Assembly: GCA_044450465.1 (NCBI GenBank)
Contig: JBIOJB010000009.1
Span: 1 to 42,625, forward strand
Source of the DNA: JBIOJB01 sp044450465
Lineage (GTDB): Bacteria > Chloroflexota > Dormibacteria > Dormibacterales > Dormibacteraceae
Direction: 5' to 3'
Length of the DNA stretch: 42,625 nucleotides
Positions 39,235 to 42,625 of the stretch are shown here, in pieces. Position numbers and translations under genes: made by a program. Each line of letters opens with the position of its first letter. Positions within the stretch are counted from its first letter, which is position 1. The notes below the pieces were generated by a model. That model ran no database searches and was not told the DNA's origin. It worked only from the letters and a program-made list of their open reading frames with translations.

Positions 39235-40680
39235 TCAGTCAAGCGACGCCATCACGTGCTTGATCTGCGTGTACTCCTCGAGGGAGTAGATGGACATGTC
39301 CTTGCCGTAACCGCTCTGCTTGTAACCGCCATGCGGCATCTCGTTGACGAGCGGGATGTGGGCGTTGATCCAGACCGTCCCGAACTGCAGCTTGCGGGCC
39401 ATGCGGAGCGCTCGCCCTACGTCGCGTGTCCAGACCGAGGCCGCCAGGCCGTAATCGACGCTGTTGGCCCAGGCGAGCGCCTGCTCCTCGTCGCTGAAGC
39501 GCTGGACGGTGACGACCGGCCCGAACACCTCTTTGTTGACTATCTCGGCGCCGGGTCCCTTTGGCACCACGATGGTCGGCTGGTACCAGGAGCCCGCCTT
39601 CTTGATGCGCGCGCCTCCGGTGAGCACCTCAGCGCCCGCCTTGCGGGCCCGATCGACGAAGCCGGTCACGCGAACCGCCTGCTCTTCGGAGACCAGCGGA
39701 CCCATGTCGGTGTCTTCGGCTCCCGGGTCACCCACCTTGAGGCTCTTCACCGCCGGCACCAGGCCGGCGAGCAGCTTCTCGTGGATCTTGGGGCCGGCGA
39801 TGACACGCGTCGCCGCGGTGCAGTCCTGACCTGCGTTGAAGAACCCGCCGATCTTGATGCCCTCGACGACCAGGTCCACGTCCGCGTCGTCGAACACGAC
39901 GACCGGGGCCTTGCCGCCGAGCTCGAGGTGCACCCGCTTCAGCGTGGCCGCGGCGGCGCGCGCCACCTCCTTTCCGGTGGCGACGTCGCCCGTGAGCGAA
40001 ACCATCGCCACCCCAGGGTGCCGGACGATTCCCGCGCCCACTGGTTCACCGTCCCCGGTGATGACGTTCAGCACGCCGGGAGGCAGAATGTCGGCCGTCA
40101 GCTCGGCGAGGCGCAGAGCGGTGAGTGGAGTCCATTCGGACGGCTTGAGCACAACGGTGTTCCCCGCCGCTAGCGCGGGCGCGATCTTCCAGGCCGCCAT
40201 GAGCAGCGGGTAGTTCCACGGCGCGATGGAGCCGACCACGCCCAGGGACTCGCGCCGGAGGAAGCTGGTGAAGCCGGCCATGTACTCGCCGGCCGCACGT
40301 CCCTCCAGGAGGCGAGCCGCGCCGGCGAAGAAGCGGAAGCAGTCCGCGATCGGCGGGATCTCCTCGGACTTGGTCGGCGCGAGCGGCTTGCCGACGTTCT
40401 GCGACTCGATCGCGGCGAGCTCGTCGCCATGGTCCTCGATCGTCTGCGCCAGCTTGATAAGGCGCTCGCTTCGGTCGCGCGGCGTGCTGTCGGACCAGAC
40501 ATCGTTGTATGCCTTGCGGGCGGCTGCAACAGCGGCATCGACGTCCTCCGCCGCACCCTTCGGGACCTCGGCGATGACCTTGCCCGTGGCCGGGTTGACG
40601 ATCTCCTGGCGCGCCGTGCCCTTGCCCGCGGTCCAGTGACCGCCGATGAACATCTTGTGGCGCTTTAGCGTCGGGCTCAC
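39235..40680 (-). CDS. Aldehyde dehydrogenase, gamma-aminobutyraldehyde-type
   Basis: 481-residue NAD-dependent aldehyde dehydrogenase. Catalytic Cys in NAGQDCTAATR (about residue 282), general-base Glu in HLELGGKAPVV, and Rossmann region SIAPWNYPL. Overall similarity to PatD/PuuC-type enzymes and its place between gabT and potA suggest oxidation of 4-aminobutyraldehyde to GABA. AGGAGGG precedes the GTG by 5 nt. The substrate is inferred from context; betaine-aldehyde-type activity is an alternative. Confidence 0.9.
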   Translation of the reverse strand: MSPTLKRHKMFIGGHWTAGKGTARQEIVNPATGKVIAEVPKGAAEDVDAAVAAARKAYNDVWSDSTPRDRSERLIKLAQTIEDHGDELAAIESQNVGKPLAPTKSEEIPPIADCFRFFAGAARLLEGRAAGEYMAGFTSFLRRESLGVVGSIAPWNYPLLMAAWKIAPALAAGNTVVLKPSEWTPLTALRLAELTADILPPGVLNVITGDGEPVGAGIVRHPGVAMVSLTGDVATGKEVARAAAATLKRVHLELGGKAPVVVFDDADVDLVVEGIKIGGFFNAGQDCTAATRVIAGPKIHEKLLAGLVPAVKSLKVGDPGAEDTDMGPLVSEEQAVRVTGFVDRARKAGAEVLTGGARIKKAGSWYQPTIVVPKGPGAEIVNKEVFGPVVTVQRFSDEEQALAWANSVDYGLAASVWTRDVGRALRMARKLQFGTVWINAHIPLVNEMPHGGYKQSGYGKDMSIYSLEEYTQIKHVMASLD

Positions 40681-40693
40681 GTTTCCCTCCTAG

Positions 40694-41995
40694 TTACTGT
40701 TCGGCGGCCGCGACTGCCACCAGGCTCGCGCCGAGAATATCCAGCCCCTCGTGCAGCTGCTCGTCTGGAATGTTGAGCGGCATGAGCGTCCGAATCACGT
40801 TGTGGTGTGTACCGGCCCGGAGAATGATCAGGCCCTTCTCACGAGCAACCGCGATCACCTTGGCCGTCGCCTTGTCGGCCGGGGTCCGTGTGGCGCGGTC
40901 GCGCACGAGCTCGAGGCCGGCCATCGCGCCCATCACGCGCACGTCGCCGATCAGCTCGTGCTCGGCCTCCCAGCTGCGCATGCGCTCCTCCAGGATCGAC
41001 CCGATGCGGGCCGCGCGCTCTGGCAGCTTCTCGTCGCGCATGATGTCCATCACCGCTAGGCCCGCCGCGCAGGCGACCGGGTTTCCGCCATATGTCCCGC
41101 CCAGCCCACCCGGATCGGGCGCATCCATGACCTCGGCCCGGCCCACGACGCCCGACAGCGGGAACCCTGCGGCGAGGCTCTTCGCCACCGTGACGAGGTC
41201 CGGTTGGACCCCGGAGTGCTCGATGGCGAAGAACTTGCCCGTCCGGCCGAAGCCGCTCTGGATCTCGTCGGCGATAAGCATGATGCCGTGGCGCTCGGTC
41301 AGCTCCCTCAGGCGCTGCAGGAAGGTCGCTGGTGCCGCGACGAACCCGCCCTCACCGAGCACCGGCTCGATGATCACTGCGGCGACACGCTGGGGCGACA
41401 CCTCCGATTCGAACAGGTTCTCCAGCGAGGCCAGGGCGCGCTCGGTGCTCCACCCGCGGTACTCGTACGGGTAGGGCGCCTGGTAGACCTCCGCCGCGTA
41501 GGGGCCGAAGTTCTGCTTGTACGGGCTGACCGAACCGGTCAGGCTCAGAGTGAGCAGCGTGCGGCCATGGAACGAGCCGCGGAAGCTGATCACGGCGGAG
41601 CGTCCGGTGTGGGCACGCGCGACCTTGACAGCATTCTCGACCGCCTCGGCGCCGGTGCTGAAGAAGATCGCCTTCTTGGGGCCGTCCATCGGGGCGACCT
41701 CGCACAGTCGCTGGGCCAGTCGCAGGTACGGCTCGTACATGACGACCTGGAACGAGGTGTGGGTGGTGCGTGACAGCTGGGCCTGCACCGCCTCCATGAC
41801 CTTCGGGTGGGAGTGGCCGACGTTCATGACGCCGATCCCGCCGGCGAAGTCCAGGTAGCGCCGCCCGTTGACGTCCCAGAGCTCCGCCCCCTTGGCCCGA
41901 TCGACCGTGAGTGGGTGGGCGGAGGTGATCCCGCGTGGGACGTATCGGGCACGCAGCTCGGCCATCTGGGCGTCGATTGGGCTGTTCCCGCTCAC
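40694..41995 (-). CDS. gabT: 4-aminobutyrate aminotransferase
   Basis: 433-residue class III PLP transaminase. PLP-binding Lys in TVAKSLAAGFP (about residue 270), EPVLGEGG motif, and GSFHGRT. It would convert GABA plus 2-oxoglutarate to succinate semialdehyde and glutamate, completing the polyamine breakdown path. First gene of the operon, divergent from the phosphotransferase. Ornithine or acetylornithine aminotransferase is an alternative class III assignment. Confidence 0.88.
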   Translation of the reverse strand: MSGNSPIDAQMAELRARYVPRGITSAHPLTVDRAKGAELWDVNGRRYLDFAGGIGVMNVGHSHPKVMEAVQAQLSRTTHTSFQVVMYEPYLRLAQRLCEVAPMDGPKKAIFFSTGAEAVENAVKVARAHTGRSAVISFRGSFHGRTLLTLSLTGSVSPYKQNFGPYAAEVYQAPYPYEYRGWSTERALASLENLFESEVSPQRVAAVIIEPVLGEGGFVAAPATFLQRLRELTERHGIMLIADEIQSGFGRTGKFFAIEHSGVQPDLVTVAKSLAAGFPLSGVVGRAEVMDAPDPGGLGGTYGGNPVACAAGLAVMDIMRDEKLPERAARIGSILEERMRSWEAEHELIGDVRVMGAMAGLELVRDRATRTPADKATAKVIAVAREKGLIILRAGTHHNVIRTLMPLNIPDEQLHEGLDILGASLVAVAAAEQ

Positions 41996-42012
41996 TGGGC
42001 CATTGAAGCAGA

Positions 42013-42018
42013 TACGAT
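42013..42018 (+). promoter_or_regulatory. -10 box of the divergent phosphotransferase
   Basis: TACGAT, 8 nt before GTG 42027. It matches the leaderless pattern of the dehydrogenase gene at 33512. Confidence 0.3.
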
Positions 42019-42026
42019 CCGGCCCT

Positions 42027-42625
42027 GTGGATCAAGCGCGCGCCGCGGTGGAGCGTCTCTGGCCGGGAAGAAAGGCCGCCATCACCGCCCTCAGCGGTGG
42101 CATCACGAACCACAACTTCAAAGTCGAGCTCGACGGCGAGGCGTTCGTGCTGCGCATGGGCGGGTCGCGAACCGATCTGCTGGGCATCGACCGCACCGTG
42201 GAGCATGCGGCCAGCCTGCGGGCCGAGGAGATCGGAATCGGGCCGCAGGTGGTCGCGTTTGTCGAGTCGGAGGCCTGGCTCGTGACCCGGTTCATCGACG
42301 GCCGTCCGATCGATCCCCAGGAGGTGAGGAGCCGAGCGGTGCTGCCGCGCGTCGCAGCGGCTCTGCGCAAGCTCCACGACGCGCCGGCGATCCCCGGCCG
42401 CTTTGACGCCCACGCCGTCGTCGAGACTTATCGGGCGGAGGCGGAGGAGCGCGGCATCGAGATGCCGCCCGAGTTCGAGGTCGCCCACGAGCACAGCGAG
42501 CGGATCAAATCCGCGCGGGGACCTCAGCTGCTGGTCCCCTGCCACAACGACCTTCTGAACGCCAACTTCCTCGACGACGGAGAGATCCGGATCGTGGACT
42601 GGGAGTACGCGGGGATGGGCGACCG
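42027..42625 (+). CDS. Choline-kinase/APH-like phosphotransferase, 3'-truncated by window edge
   Basis: 199 residues visible, open to the right edge. N-lobe start LSGGITNHNFKV, then RTDLLGIDRTVEHAA, resembling choline/ethanolamine kinases. The catalytic loop PCHNDLLNANFLDD and metal-binding DWEYAGMGD are at the C-terminal end. GTG start with TACGAT upstream. Likely phosphorylates a small amino alcohol or polyamine-like metabolite; this is an inference from the family. Confidence 0.82.
   Translation, partial: MDQARAAVERLWPGRKAAITALSGGITNHNFKVELDGEAFVLRMGGSRTDLLGIDRTVEHAASLRAEEIGIGPQVVAFVESEAWLVTRFIDGRPIDPQEVRSRAVLPRVAAALRKLHDAPAIPGRFDAHAVVETYRAEAEERGIEMPPEFEVAHEHSERIKSARGPQLLVPCHNDLLNANFLDDGEIRIVDWEYAGMGD

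Noticed and set aside
1..42625. CRISPR arrays, transposase genes, rRNA genes
   Set aside because: No regularly spaced identical repeats, transposase motifs or rRNA sequences are seen.

Overview
This is a GC-rich chromosomal window with many leaderless transcription starts (a TAnnnT box 6-8 nt before ATG or GTG). It carries GC-rich lipoproteins, a BMP-type nucleoside/sugar ABC transporter, a polyamine ABC transporter fused to a catabolic operon, arsenic methylation genes and several class III nucleotidyl cyclases. This suggests a soil or sediment member of the Actinobacteriota/Chloroflexota/Dormibacterota group. The taxonomy is inference only; there is no rRNA or other phylogenetic marker in the window.

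Layout. 1-3974: the end of one permease, a second permease, a BMP lipoprotein and a double ATPase (nucleoside or simple-sugar uptake). 3975-4673: no convincing gene. 4674-7585: a SAM methyltransferase, a truncated RDD protein coupled to a small ORF, a membrane protein, and a cupin divergent from a MarR regulator. 7586-15122: an accessory-looking stretch with wide gaps, dispersed short repeats, a frameshifted aspartate/glutamate racemase, two lipoprotein or secreted proteins, a reductase, an Imm5-like immunity protein, several small membrane proteins and an ABM-like protein. 15291-20523: three successive proteins with the nucleotidyl-cyclase fold (a six-helix membrane cyclase; a cyclase-ATPase-TPR protein; a DUF2652-SRPBCC protein). 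20560-29743: an oxidoreductase, a cupin, a YciI-like protein, a Fic protein with a striking operator, a MarR-GNAT fusion with a perfect palindrome at its start codon, a lipoprotein, a GNAT, an SRPBCC protein over an ester-cyclase remnant, an SGNH hydrolase, a GT-C-like membrane protein and small membrane proteins. 30051-34526: a beta-propeller-like lipoprotein, a divergent arsR/arsM pair with two near-identical operators, a leucine-dehydrogenase-like enzyme and a methyltransferase. 34540-42625: a YciI-like gene, the minus-strand operon gabT - aldehyde dehydrogenase - potA - potD - potB - potC, and a divergent choline-kinase-like phosphotransferase cut by the window end.

How parts fit together. 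The last operon imports a polyamine (PotABCD), and the aldehyde dehydrogenase and GABA-type transaminase would take the resulting aminoaldehyde and GABA toward succinate. arsR and arsM form a classic arsenite-sensing and methylating unit. The most intriguing unexplained signal is a structured leader of about 130 nt present in two diverged full copies, one directly before the start codon of the YciI-like gene and one directly before potC, plus a partial third copy. It could be an undescribed cis-regulatory RNA or a mobile hairpin element.
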